DNA of 64,000 bases, taken from NCBI RefSeq assembly GCF_002117105.1, contig NZ_CP019343.1, positions 2,666,001 to 2,730,000 on the forward strand. Reading direction: 5' to 3'. Below the pieces are notes generated by a model. That model was given only the letters and a program-made list of their open reading frames with translations, made no database searches and had not been told where the DNA came from. Position numbers and translations under genes: made by a program. Source of the stretch: Oceanicoccus sagamiensis (GTDB taxonomy: Bacteria > Pseudomonadota > Gammaproteobacteria > Pseudomonadales > Dasaniaceae). Positions 43,195 through 51,787 of this stretch are shown here, in pieces (position 1 is the first letter of the stretch; the number at the start of each line of letters is the position of its first letter).

Positions 43195-44244
43195 TTAACA
43201 GCGCTTAGCCATCAGTTCGGTCAATGACTGCCAAACCTGTTCGGGTAAAAAAGAGTCCATACAATCAGACATCTCACTGTCGGCGCCATCCTTGGTGCAA
43301 CGTCTGCCATAGCAGGGGGCACAGCTAAAAGCTTCACTACTGGCAATAATATGCTGTTGGTTTAAACCGGTAGCGCCAATTAACTGGTCGCTGGTGGGGC
43401 CGTAGAAACTGACCGAAGGTAAACCTAACATCCCCGCTAAGTGGCAAAGCCCGGTATCACAGGTGACGACACCGGCAGCCTTATTCATAATGCCGCCAAC
43501 ATGGGATAGGGATAATTTTGGCAGTGCGGTGGCATTGCTATGTTGCTGTGCCAGCCGCTGCGCTCTGGCTAGTTCTTCATCATTGCCGCAGGGTAGTAGT
43601 ACTTTATAACCGGCTTCTGCCGCCTGCTTAATCAGCGCATGCCAATGGGGCTCGGGCCAAAGCTTGGTGGTCCAGCTGGCATTGTGAACAAAAAATAGAA
43701 AACGTTCGGGCAGTTCAATATCCGGTAATTGCAGCAGGCTGCGGTCAATACCGTAATCCGGAGCAGTTTGTGGTAAATCGTAGCCAATTGCTTCAGAAAA
43801 TAACAGCCGTTGCCTGGCGATGGCATGTTGATCCTTGTCGGCATCATGGGGGTAGCGGTAGGCCCATGATGCAGGCGCTTCACTAATGCTTTGCTTGCTG
43901 AGGCCGTGAATTTTCCCGCGGCGCAAACCAGAAATAACAGCGCTTTTAATATTGTTTTGCGCATCTAAAATCACATCATAATCAGAATGATTGAGTTGAC
44001 GATAGAATTTGCTGAGTTGTCCACCAAAAATAGATTGCCCAAGTTGTTTCTTCCAGCGCCGGTGAGCACTGCATATGATTTGATTAACGGCGGGATGCCA
44101 GCTGGGGACTTCGGCAAAGGCCTCATCTACCACCCAGTCAAATTGAATGCCGGGAATGGCATGGGTGGCATCGGTAAGGGCGGGCAGGGCGTGCATTAAA
44201 TCGCCCATGGATGTTAGCTTGATTAATAAAACCCGTTTGCTCAT
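43195..44244 (-). CDS. waaC: LPS heptosyltransferase I (WaaC/RfaC)
   Basis: The 349-residue GT9-family enzyme adds the first heptose to Kdo in the LPS inner core. It begins RVLLIKLTSMGDLMHALPALTDA, with the conserved GD and H. It carries WVVDEAF, the acceptor-side YDVILDAQNNIKSAVIS, FVHNASWTTKLWPEPHW and a UDP/ADP-binding C-terminus with TCDTGLCHLAGMLGLPSVSFYGPT. The class is certain; heptosyltransferase I is the best subtype from KLTSMGD and length. It is convergent with the WHy lipoprotein gene, ending one base after its stop. Confidence 0.9.
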   Translation of the reverse strand: MSKRVLLIKLTSMGDLMHALPALTDATHAIPGIQFDWVVDEAFAEVPSWHPAVNQIICSAHRRWKKQLGQSIFGGQLSKFYRQLNHSDYDVILDAQNNIKSAVISGLRRGKIHGLSKQSISEAPASWAYRYPHDADKDQHAIARQRLLFSEAIGYDLPQTAPDYGIDRSLLQLPDIELPERFLFFVHNASWTTKLWPEPHWHALIKQAAEAGYKVLLPCGNDEELARAQRLAQQHSNATALPKLSLSHVGGIMNKAAGVVTCDTGLCHLAGMLGLPSVSFYGPTSDQLIGATGLNQQHIIASSEAFSCAPCYGRRCTKDGADSEMSDCMDSFLPEQVWQSLTELMAKRC

Positions 44245-44263
44245 TGACCATTGATACCGTTAT

Positions 44264-44287
44264 AAAAAAGGGGACTGAAAGTCCCCT
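44264..44287 (-). terminator. Rho-independent terminator of the 2OG oxygenase gene
   Basis: On the minus strand AGGGGACT, loop TTC, AGTCCCC and a run of T residues. It lies 27 bases after the stop of the 2OG oxygenase gene and before the waaC start. Confidence 0.75.
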
Positions 44288-44313
44288 GTAGATGCGCGCA
44301 GTATAACCTGATC

Positions 44314-44937
44314 TTAGCCCTTACTGAATAACTTCTTCAGCTTGGCGGTAAAGCCATGACGGTTATGGTGTTTTTTAACGGCGGCATCATCGGCCACAAA
44401 GTTGATTTGGATCGAGCGACGGCTGCCTTCAAAGGGCGGGTAGCCATGCCAGCAGTTATCGGTGACCCGAAAGGCGAACATGGTGCCGGCATTGGGCACG
44501 ACTTCGGCGTGCATATCCTCCATATCGTTGCTATTTAACACTCTAAGCTTGCCAGTCTCAGCGGTCCAGTCCTCATTAAAATAGATCAGGATGGTGGCAA
44601 TTTTGGAGACCGAGTCGGTATGGACGCGGCCGTCTTTGGCTCGAGATATCCCCCTTAGGGTAACGATCATCGGCAAGGTGTTAAGGTCCAGTCCCAACTT
44701 ATCGGTGATTTGCTGGCGAAACTCTGGTCCGTTGAGCTCTTCAATCAGGGCGGTAAAGTTCGGGCCTGATTCCAGATCATCCAGGGTATAGCTGCCGCCG
44801 CCGGTAATGGCTGGAAAATCGTGCATCACCTGCGCCACTTTGTCGCTGTTCAGGGATTGCTCAAGGACGAAAAAGGGGTAGGGCTGTGCGTTGACTTCGG
44901 TATTTTTAAGGGCTTCTATATTAAGTAGCTCTGCCAT
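44314..44937 (-). CDS. 2-oxoglutarate/Fe(II)-dependent oxygenase
   Basis: The 207-residue protein has the double-stranded beta-helix iron site: His106 and Asp108 in RVHTDS, the distal His164 in NCWHGYPPFEG, and Arg173/Arg174 (GSRRSIQINF) for 2-oxoglutarate. It resembles the prolyl-4-hydroxylase-like/2OG-FeII_Oxy group acting on peptides or small molecules; the substrate is unknown. The N-terminal HALF (PFFVLEQSLNSDKVAQVMHDFP) fits the family. It has its own terminator, and REP-type repeats lie upstream, between it and the P450 gene. Confidence 0.85.
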   Translation of the reverse strand: MAELLNIEALKNTEVNAQPYPFFVLEQSLNSDKVAQVMHDFPAITGGGSYTLDDLESGPNFTALIEELNGPEFRQQITDKLGLDLNTLPMIVTLRGISRAKDGRVHTDSVSKIATILIYFNEDWTAETGKLRVLNSNDMEDMHAEVVPNAGTMFAFRVTDNCWHGYPPFEGSRRSIQINFVADDAAVKKHHNRHGFTAKLKKLFSKG

Positions 44938-45069
44938 AGTGGGGTCTCTGCTGATGCGCGGGCTAAAAGCAGATTATTCACTTGTTGGCGGGAGGGTGCA
45001 AGGTGAGTCGCGAATTTAATCAGCCGTGACACTCTCGGCGTCACGCCTGCACTGTCTTTCAAAGAACCC

Positions 45070-45139
45070 GTAGGGTGGATTATAATCCACCGGTTATGGC
45101 GGTTTCTGGCTGGGCTTGGTGGATTATAATCCACCCTAC
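45070..45139. repeat. REP-type paired palindromes (element A)
   Basis: Two copies of the 18-bp palindrome GGTGGATTATAATCCACC lie in inverted arrangement, each extended outward by GTAG/CTAC, separated by about 26 bases. The outer 22-bp arms are exact inverted copies. A second such pair occurs at 62059-62132 in this window. Paired REP elements of this kind are moved by RAYT (TnpA-REP) transposases; none is in the window. Confidence 0.85.
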
Positions 45140-45232
45140 AAGGCTTGAATGACTGCGAGAACTTGAAGAGTGAGCCCTCAAGATCCGGCACCGCCATACC
45201 TATAGCCATCTGGGATATTTATCTCAGGCAGC

Positions 45233-45325
45233 AATGCGCAAAGGCGGGAATCCAGACTGGATGGTGCAGTTATTTCCACTGCAACAGAAATTTACAGTAC
45301 TGGATTCCCGCTTTCGCAGGAATGA
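45233..45325. repeat. dRS3/REP-like inverted repeat
   Basis: GCGGGAATCCAG (45244-45255) is matched in inverse by CTGGATTCCCGC (45300-45311). The outer flanks (TGCGCAAAG on the left, CTTTCGCAGGAATGAC on the right) extend the fold imperfectly. The ATTCCCGC...GGAAT core is a common dispersed repeat type in many bacteria. Confidence 0.6.
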
Positions 45326-45368
45326 CATGGCAGTGTTGTGGCGGGGCCGATGGTCAGGTCGCCGGTAT

Positions 45369-46625
45369 TTATCGCTCGATAATGATATTCAGGTTTTCTA
45401 TGCCGCGTAATAAAATGCTGGGCATATATTCCACATCCTGAGGCTCAGTGACCATTTTAAAGTTGCTGCTGTTATCAAACAGTTTTTCCCAGGCAATAAT
45501 CATTTCCAGCTTGGATAAATGCTGGCCAATACAGACGTGGGAACCAAAACCGAAAGCGATATGACGCTTGGCATTGCTGCGCTTAACATCAAATTCCAGT
45601 GGCTCTTCAAACATGCTCTCATCATGGTTTGAAGAGAAGTACTTCAGCAGTACCATACTGTTAGCCGGGATGGTGACGCCACCAATGGTGTAATCGGATT
45701 TGGTCACACGCCACATATTGGAGGTGGGCGAAGCAACTCGAAGTGATTCTTCAACCAGAGCAGGGATCAGTGAGCGGTCTTCACGGATCATTTGCTGCTG
45801 TTCAGGGTTTAAGCATAACTGACGCATACCTTCAGCCAGTGTTGCCGTGGTGGTTTCATTACCGGCCACCATAAACTGGGTACAGTGAGAAAGCTGCTCT
45901 TCAATGGTCAGTGGGCGACCTTCGTAAGTGGCGTGGGCCACCAGGTTAATCAGGTCATCACGGGGGTTGTTGCGGCGCTCTTCAAGGGCGTTGGCAAACC
46001 AGTCGTATTCGTCTTTTAAACCATCTAAAGCGGCTAACAAGGTAGGCTTGTCGGCAACCTGTGATAGAACGGTGACATTATCAACGGTCCATTTAAAAGC
46101 CAGGTCGCGCATTTCTAATGGCATACCCAATACATGCATAATCACAGAGAGTGGCAGTGGGCGGGTAAAGCCTTCTACAAACTCAAAGCTCTCGCCATAG
46201 GGAAGGCCAGCAACCAGTTTATCGGCTAACTCTTCTATCCAGGGGCGGTATTGGGCAACATTTTTGGCCAGGAAAAAGCTTTTTAGTTCATCGCGGTAAG
46301 TGTTATGAACAGGGTCATCAACGGTGAGTAGCGTACCTTTACCCAGATCGTAGGTACGGCTCATAGCTTCTACAACATCATCATCCAGCTTTTCATCAGA
46401 ACCTAAAGCCAGTGCAAAGTCGTTTGAGAACACTTCAGGAGCTTTGTGCGCCTCACGCACCAGATCGTAAGTGGCTACAATCCAAACGCCGGAAGTCGGG
46501 TCTTGAAAGACAGGGGCGTCTTCACGCAGGGTCTTATCGAAGTGGTACGGACACTTTAGGGTGTCGTTGTCGAACAGGGGCATATCCGCCAGAGCTCGAT
46601 TGTCTTTCATGGTTGGTGCAGTCAC
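45369..46625 (-). CDS. Cytochrome P450
   Basis: The 418-residue soluble bacterial P450 starts at GTG 46625 (GGAG nine bases upstream). The I-helix reads FMVAGNETTT (251-260), with Glu where most bacterial P450s have Asp before the conserved Thr. The K-helix ExxR is at 293-296 (ESLR), and the haem loop is FGFGSHVCIGQHLSKLE with Cys365. It needs a ferredoxin and reductase for NAD(P)H-driven mono-oxygenation, and neither is encoded nearby. The substrate is unknown; steroids, fatty acids or terpenoids are common for such stand-alone marine P450s. It is a single gene flanked by REP elements. Confidence 0.95.
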   Translation of the reverse strand: MTAPTMKDNRALADMPLFDNDTLKCPYHFDKTLREDAPVFQDPTSGVWIVATYDLVREAHKAPEVFSNDFALALGSDEKLDDDVVEAMSRTYDLGKGTLLTVDDPVHNTYRDELKSFFLAKNVAQYRPWIEELADKLVAGLPYGESFEFVEGFTRPLPLSVIMHVLGMPLEMRDLAFKWTVDNVTVLSQVADKPTLLAALDGLKDEYDWFANALEERRNNPRDDLINLVAHATYEGRPLTIEEQLSHCTQFMVAGNETTTATLAEGMRQLCLNPEQQQMIREDRSLIPALVEESLRVASPTSNMWRVTKSDYTIGGVTIPANSMVLLKYFSSNHDESMFEEPLEFDVKRSNAKRHIAFGFGSHVCIGQHLSKLEMIIAWEKLFDNSSNFKMVTEPQDVEYMPSILLRGIENLNIIIER

Positions 46626-46777
46626 GATGGGTCTCCATTTTTTGTATTGTCGGAGTAAATTCTTAAGAATAAAAACAGTCAGACGTGACTGTAATTTAAA
46701 ATTGGCTCGGCTTCAAGTCAATTAAGGCGTGATTTTTTGGCTAAAAGGGCATTTTTAAGTCTTTATTTAGCGGATAT

Positions 46778-46807
46778 AAAAAAGCCCCGATCAAGATCGA
46801 GGCTTTT
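46778..46807. terminator. Bidirectional rho-independent terminator
   Basis: A-tract, GCCCCGATC, AA loop, GATCGAGGC and T-tract. It ends the minus-strand PEP-CTERM gene 21 bases after its stop. Confidence 0.8.
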
Positions 46808-46827
46808 AAAGAGGTGGGCTTGGTCGC

Positions 46828-47406
46828 TTAGCCTTTTCTTCTTGCTGCACCTAATCCAAGAAGGCCAAGGCCTAGTAGCGCTATTGAGCCGGGTTCTGGC
46901 ACAGGGGTTGAGTTAGGATCAACGCCGGTAGTGTCAATAAGCTCATAGTGGCTGATGACAGTAAATGTTTGGCTGGATAAATCAATTGGCGAACAGCTAT
47001 TAGTGTCACAGCCAGTCAAGTTAGCCAGATCTACTACCAAAAACTCTAGAGAAGCTTCATTTTTGTAAACGTAGTGGTCATCAGCACCGTTTAATTGGCC
47101 TTGGCCAAATTTTAGTGAGAAGAAGGCTGGGGCATCGTCTTCTTTCTTAACAACCCAGGTCGTTGAGTCTTCAACTTGTTGCCAACCCGTGTTGTTATCT
47201 ACTTTTACAAAGGAAGTGGGATCAAAAGCCAGACCATTATTGGTCAATACGGCTTCAAATTCATTTTGTTCTGCAGTTTCACCATTGGCAGAGAAGCTGC
47301 CGAGGAATGTATCTACACTGCCTACTTCAGACATTAAATAGGCATTTGCCTGCATGCTAAGGGCCATTATTGTGCCGACTAAGGCTATTTTTATCATTGT
47401 TTTCAT
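46828..47406 (-). CDS. PEP-CTERM sorting-domain protein
   Basis: The 192-residue protein has a signal peptide (MKTMIKIALVGTIMALSMQANA) and a beta-rich body (about 25-160). It ends in a canonical PEP-CTERM tail: VPEPGSIALLGLGLLGLGAARRKG, i.e. the VPEP motif, a hydrophobic helix and a basic end. Such proteins are processed by an EpsH-type exosortase and delivered to the outer surface or matrix; the exosortase gene is not in this window. The body has a NNTGWQQV segment but no domain I can name. It is a single gene with a terminator. Confidence 0.88.
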   Translation of the reverse strand: MKTMIKIALVGTIMALSMQANAYLMSEVGSVDTFLGSFSANGETAEQNEFEAVLTNNGLAFDPTSFVKVDNNTGWQQVEDSTTWVVKKEDDAPAFFSLKFGQGQLNGADDHYVYKNEASLEFLVVDLANLTGCDTNSCSPIDLSSQTFTVISHYELIDTTGVDPNSTPVPEPGSIALLGLGLLGLGAARRKG

Positions 47407-47592
47407 TGTTTTCTACCGTTCCATATCTTTAGTTGTTGTCCTGAGATATGAAAATGCAAAATACGTTCCATTAATTAAATAGCTATAGAAAACAGAGGTT
47501 TATTAATTTTCAGATTTATCGTCTTATTGAAAATGTAAACTTTTCCGACGTGGCTGGGAGGGCCAACAACAAGCATAGGAAGCTAATAAGGA

Positions 47593-48117
47593 TTACAGGC
47601 CGCTTAATTCTCTTAAATAACGGAATAGCTTCCTGCTAGCAGCAGGTGGCTTTTTATTCTTTAGCTCTTTATTGGCTTGCATGACTATTTGGCGTAAATG
47701 CTGACGGTCAGCATCGGGAAAACGCTCCATCACTTCCTCAATCGATTTGTGTCCGCTGGCAATTAAGTGGTCACGCCACTTTTCCAGTTCATGAAACTCT
47801 CTGGCTTCTTCCTTGCGGCCATCCTGCAATTTTTGATAGGCGGTGGCCATCGCTTCAGTATCCACTTTACGCATCAACTTGCCGATATATTGCATTTGTC
47901 GGCGCAGGCCTTCACGGTGCTTAATTCTACGGGCGGTATGAATGGCTTCTGCCAGGGTTTCATCTTCAATGGGGATGGTGTCCAACTGTCCTTTGCTGAG
48001 CTTAACAATAGCCTCGCCCAGTGCCTGTAGCTCCAGCATATCCCGCTTCATTTCTGAGCGGCTTACATAGATGATTTCTTCTTCATCGTTGTCATCAAAG
48101 TTATCTTGGTCGTTCAT
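47593..48117 (-). CDS. darP: Ribosome-associated protein DarP (YjgA)
   Basis: ATG 48117 gives 174 residues, matching the DUF615/YjgA family, with a highly acidic start (NDQDNFDDNDEEEIIYVSRSEMKRDML) and a helical body (IKHREGLRRQMQYIGKLMRKVDTEA and the C-terminal SRKLFRYLRELS). DarP binds the 50S subunit and helps late assembly. A longer frame to 48180 overlaps mgtE and looks artificial. It lies 11 bases downstream of the mgtE stop and is probably co-transcribed with it. Confidence 0.92.
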   Translation of the reverse strand: MNDQDNFDDNDEEEIIYVSRSEMKRDMLELQALGEAIVKLSKGQLDTIPIEDETLAEAIHTARRIKHREGLRRQMQYIGKLMRKVDTEAMATAYQKLQDGRKEEAREFHELEKWRDHLIASGHKSIEEVMERFPDADRQHLRQIVMQANKELKNKKPPAASRKLFRYLRELSGL

Positions 48118-48127
48118 GGTGTACTCA

Positions 48128-49486
48128 TTACATATAGAAAAAAGTGGCCAGGCCGAGGAAGGACATAAAGCCAACCACATCGGTGACGGTGGTCAGTACC
48201 ACGCCGCCGGCCAGCGCGGGGTCGATATTTAAGCGGCGCAGGGCGATGGGGATAACCGCACCTGCCAGCCCTGCGGTGACTAAGTTGATGACCATAGCGC
48301 CGGCGATAATCATACCGATCAAGGTATCATCAAACCAGAGTGTGACGGCGACAGCGACAATCATGGACCAGCACAGGCCGTTAATAATCCCCACCAGAAA
48401 TTCTTTGTTAATCAGCCAGCCACTGTTATTGCTACCGACCTGGCCCAGCGCCATACCGCGGATAACCACTGTGAGAGTCTGGGTACCGGCAATGCCGCCC
48501 ATACTGGCGACAATCGGCATTAAGATAGCCAGAGCAACGACTTTATCGATAGTGCCTTCAAACATATTGATCACGGAGGAGGCTAAAAAGGCAGTCAGCA
48601 GATTGATTCCTAGCCACATGGCTCGGCGGGGGGCGGTCTGCAAGACGGGTGCAAAGGTATCTTCATCTTCATCCAGACCGGCGAGACTCATTAGCGAGTG
48701 GTCCGCATCTTCACGGATAACATCTACCACATCATCGATGGTGATACGGCCAATCAGTTTACCTTGCTCATCAATAACCGGGGCAGATACCCAGTCGTTG
48801 CGCTCAAACAGTGTGGCGACTTCGCCGTCATCCATGCTGGCGGGTATCGCATCAACATCGGTGACCATAATTTCGCGAACGGTAATATTGGGGTCTGAGA
48901 CCAGCACTTTTCTCAAGGGTAATTGGCCGATATATTCATCGCGGCGATTGACCACGATTAAATTATCGGTCATTTCAGGCAGTTCTTCGTGGCGGCGTAA
49001 ATAACGCAACACCACTTCCAGAGGTGTCTTTGCCCGCACCGTTATGGCGTCGGTATTCATCATCCCGCCCGCGGTATCCTCAGGGTAAGACAAGACATGC
49101 TCAACCCGTTGCCGGTCCTGCTTATCCATCAGTTGCAGAACTTCCCGAATAACCCTGTCAGGCAGTTGCTGCAAAATATCGGCCACATCGTCGGCCTCAA
49201 GACCTTCGGTAATGGTCAGCAGTTCTTCGCTATCCATATTGCGCAGAAATTGGCTTTCAATTTCATCGTTGAGATAGGGCAGGATTTCACCTTCGCGCTC
49301 AATATCGATTAAGCGCCAAATCACGGCACGGGTTTTAGGCGGAGATGATTCAATCACATGGGCCACATCCGGTGCGGGCAGGCTATTGAGCATGCGTCGC
49401 ACCTGGATAAAGGCACCACTTTCCAGCGCTTGGTTGAGCTGGTCGAGGTGGTCCAGGCTATGAATAGTATCTGCTGTTGCTGGCAT
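48128..49486 (-). CDS. mgtE: Magnesium transporter MgtE
   Basis: The 452-residue protein has the MgtE layout: an N-terminal superhelical domain (about 1-130) with VIRLVD-type helices, a pair of CBS domains (about 135-260: DTAGGMMNTDAITVRAKTPLEVVLRYLRR and VREIMVTDVDAIPASM), then five membrane helices (about 285-452) with NLLTAFLASSVINMFE and PIVASMGGIAGTQTLTVVIRG. The CBS and N domains sense cytoplasmic magnesium and gate the channel. It heads the minus-strand unit with darP. Confidence 0.95.
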   Translation of the reverse strand: MPATADTIHSLDHLDQLNQALESGAFIQVRRMLNSLPAPDVAHVIESSPPKTRAVIWRLIDIEREGEILPYLNDEIESQFLRNMDSEELLTITEGLEADDVADILQQLPDRVIREVLQLMDKQDRQRVEHVLSYPEDTAGGMMNTDAITVRAKTPLEVVLRYLRRHEELPEMTDNLIVVNRRDEYIGQLPLRKVLVSDPNITVREIMVTDVDAIPASMDDGEVATLFERNDWVSAPVIDEQGKLIGRITIDDVVDVIREDADHSLMSLAGLDEDEDTFAPVLQTAPRRAMWLGINLLTAFLASSVINMFEGTIDKVVALAILMPIVASMGGIAGTQTLTVVIRGMALGQVGSNNSGWLINKEFLVGIINGLCWSMIVAVAVTLWFDDTLIGMIIAGAMVINLVTAGLAGAVIPIALRRLNIDPALAGGVVLTTVTDVVGFMSFLGLATFFYM

Positions 49487-49601
49487 TGTTGCTCCGCCGA
49501 GGATAGAAACGCTATTGGCAGTTTAGGTGAACGGCGTCAATTATCCAGAAAAGCAGGGAAATCAACAAGATAACACAGTGAATTAGTACGGAGTGGGCGG
49601 C

Positions 49602-49871
49602 TTATTCGCCTTCGTCAAAGCGATTATTAATCAGGGTGGAGATAGCATCCAGCGCTTTCTGCTCATCGTTGCCATCAAATTCCAGATCAAGCTCGGTGCC
49701 TTTGCTGGCCGCTAGCATCATCACTGACATAATACTTTTGCCATCGACCATCTTGCCATCTTTGCCGGCTTTAATATCGCAGCCAAAGGCTGAGGCGGTG
49801 GTGACAAACTTGGAGGCGGCTCTGGCATGCAGCCCCAGTTTATTAATAATAGTGATGGTTGTTTTTATCAT
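49602..49871 (-). CDS. ptsO: Nitrogen-branch HPr protein (NPr)
   Basis: The 89-residue phosphocarrier has active-site His15 in LGLHARAA and the regulatory-site Ser46 in GKSIMSVMMLAASKG. It accepts phosphate from EI-Ntr and passes it to PtsN. It is the last gene of the rpoN-linked block, 22 bases after rapZ. Symbol npr is also used. Confidence 0.93.
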   Translation of the reverse strand: MIKTTITIINKLGLHARAASKFVTTASAFGCDIKAGKDGKMVDGKSIMSVMMLAASKGTELDLEFDGNDEQKALDAISTLINNRFDEGE

Positions 49872-49893
49872 AGTGTTAGAGTGAATACTGTCG

Positions 49894-50763
49894 CTATTTA
49901 GCGGTTAAACGGTCCAATTCGCGGTGGCGGATTTGAACGTTGTTATAGTGTTGCTCAAAATGCCGGCCCAGTCGTTCAGCCATATATACTGAGCGATGTT
50001 GACCGCCGGTGCAACCAATGCCCACGGTAATATAGCTGCGGTTATTATGTTCAAATAGCGGCAGCCATTTGATCAGGTAATCTTTAATATCGCTATACAT
50101 CTCATTAACATCGTCTTCTTTATTCAGAAAATCTATCACCGGTTGGTTTTGCCCGGTCAGGGCGCGCAGTGAAGGGTCCCAGTGTGGGTTGGGCAGAATA
50201 CGAATGTCGTAAACAATATCGGCATCGACGGGAACGCCCTGTTTAAAACCGAAGGACTGGAACAGGATGGAAATACCGTCACTGTCTTTTTCTACTAGCC
50301 GGGATTTAATCAGTGTACGCAGTTCATGCAGACTCATGCTGCTGGTATCGATGGTCAGGGTGGCGATATCGGCGATGGGTTCCAGTAGCTTGCGCTCGTT
50401 AATAATCGCCTCGGTCAATGCCGTATGTTTATTGCTTAAAGGATGACGGCGGCGAGTTTCACTAAAGCGAACAATCAGTTTTTCGCTATCGGCATCTAAA
50501 AATAAGATGTCGATATCAAGGTCGTCGGGCTTGTTATAAACCAGGTCCACCAGATTAGATAAATCCTGGCTGGCATTGCGGGCGTCAACACAGATGGCGA
50601 CTTTGTTGTGTTCCTGAGCGCTACTACTTTGCAGGTGGCCTACCGTTTGCGGGATTAACGCCACGGGCAGGTTGTCGATGCAGTAATAACCTTCATCTTC
50701 TAATAGGTTGAGGGCGGTACTTTTACCGGAGCCGGAGCGTCCGCTGATAATCACTAGCTTCAT
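49894..50763 (-). CDS. rapZ: RNase adapter protein RapZ
   Basis: The 289-residue protein begins with a Walker A motif (SGRSGSGKSTAL, 7-18) and carries LFLDADSEKLIVRFSETRRRHPL. The C-terminal domain has RSYITVGIGCTGGQHRSVYMAE, the conserved RapZ (YvcJ-type) region. It binds glucosamine-6-phosphate and targets the GlmZ small RNA in E. coli; in other gammaproteobacteria the role may differ. It lies in the standard rpoN-hpf-ptsN-rapZ-npr order. Confidence 0.95.
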   Translation of the reverse strand: MKLVIISGRSGSGKSTALNLLEDEGYYCIDNLPVALIPQTVGHLQSSSAQEHNKVAICVDARNASQDLSNLVDLVYNKPDDLDIDILFLDADSEKLIVRFSETRRRHPLSNKHTALTEAIINERKLLEPIADIATLTIDTSSMSLHELRTLIKSRLVEKDSDGISILFQSFGFKQGVPVDADIVYDIRILPNPHWDPSLRALTGQNQPVIDFLNKEDDVNEMYSDIKDYLIKWLPLFEHNNRSYITVGIGCTGGQHRSVYMAERLGRHFEQHYNNVQIRHRELDRLTAK

Positions 50764-50844
50764 TGGCCAAACCTTGGCTGTTGATAGAATTGGTTTTACT
50801 GTTTATACGTGCTGGCCTGCGTTGTTGATCAGATTCATTGAGGC

Positions 50845-51294
50845 TTAATGAGCAATGGCCAGTTGGTAAAGGCCTTCATTGCTGTTAGCTGTGCGCAGTT
50901 GCTGGCAAAAAGACGCGTCGCTAAACAGCTCTGCCAGTGTGGCTAAGACATTAAGATGCTCGTCATGTGCCTGTTCAGGCACCAGCAGCACAAACAGTAA
51001 ATCAACCGGTTGACCATCAATGGCATCAAAATCCACCGCGTCATCCAGCTTAATCAGGGTGCCGATAATTTGCTGGCATTGGGTTATCCGGCAATGGGGG
51101 ATGGCAATGCCATTGCCCAGACCGGTACTGCCGAGTTTTTCTCGGGCCACTAAATTATCAAATAATTGATTGGGGTTAAAGTCGGACAAGTCCTGGCAGA
51201 TAAATTGCGAAATATTTTCTAATACACGTTTCTTACTGCTGCCCGGTGCACCGCAAAGGGTGCGGCCGGGACTTAGGATACTATCGAGTTTCAT
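50845..51294 (-). CDS. ptsN: Nitrogen-regulatory PTS IIA protein PtsN
   Basis: The 149-residue EIIA-Ntr has the phosphorylated His67 in GNGIAIPHCRI and the conserved RVLENISQFI helix near the start. It takes phosphate from NPr and regulates potassium transport and nitrogen metabolism, not sugar import. It lies between hpf and rapZ. Confidence 0.94.
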   Translation of the reverse strand: MKLDSILSPGRTLCGAPGSSKKRVLENISQFICQDLSDFNPNQLFDNLVAREKLGSTGLGNGIAIPHCRITQCQQIIGTLIKLDDAVDFDAIDGQPVDLLFVLLVPEQAHDEHLNVLATLAELFSDASFCQQLRTANSNEGLYQLAIAH

Positions 51295-51358
51295 GGTTTA
51301 CAGTGATTTACCCTTATTCTTCTTAGCTTAATACTAAAGAGTCAGGACTGTGTCAGCA

Positions 51359-51667
51359 TTAGCGAGACGCAGCCCCTTGCTTGCGGTTGGTATTTTTTTC
51401 TTTGTGTTTAATCAACTGCCGGTCGAGCTTGTCGGTCATTTGATCAATGGCGGCATACATATCTTCTGACTCGCAGGCAGCAAATAAATCGGCACCGGCA
51501 ACATGCACTGAGGCCTCTGCCTTTTGGATCAATTTTTCTACGGTGAGCGTGACATCGGTTTTGGTGATGTTGTCAAAATGACGCTGAAGCTTGGAGAGTT
51601 TGGTGTTGACGTATTCGCGGAGTGCGGGGGTGACTTCTACGTGGTGTCCACTAACATTAATTTGCAT
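51359..51667 (-). CDS. hpf: Short ribosome hibernation-promoting factor
   Basis: The 102-residue protein has the HPF/YfiA fold: MQINVSGHHVEVTPALREYVNTKLSKL, then KTDVTLTVEKLIQKAEASVHVAGADLFAA and a basic tail (KHKEKNTNRKQGAASR). It binds the decoding centre of the 30S subunit in stationary phase. The short form, without a dimerisation domain, is normal for gammaproteobacteria. It lies 120 bases after rpoN. Confidence 0.94.
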   Translation of the reverse strand: MQINVSGHHVEVTPALREYVNTKLSKLQRHFDNITKTDVTLTVEKLIQKAEASVHVAGADLFAACESEDMYAAIDQMTDKLDRQLIKHKEKNTNRKQGAASR

Positions 51668-51787
51668 AAGCTGCTCCTTTCAGTTGTGGTATTTAAGTTA
51701 CTCTTTGAGGTTCAATCTGTCGAGTGTAAAAATCAATTTGGCAGCAGATTTTTATGGGATTGGCCGCAAATGTTACAAACCATGGAT

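Larger units (their letters stand above)
44938..45368. other. Gene-free stretch filled with repeat elements
   Basis: This 431-base spacer between two oxygenase genes has no convincing gene. It contains two palindromic elements, described separately at 45070-45139 and 45233-45325, typical of non-coding REP/MITE-like insertions. Confidence 0.6.

Noticed and set aside
45070-45325. CRISPR-like repeats
   Set aside because: The repeats are palindromic inverted pairs without regular spacers or cas genes.
48117-48180. Longer start of darP
   Set aside because: The extra 21 residues are antisense-like sequence overlapping the mgtE end, and the family starts at the acidic MNDQD segment.
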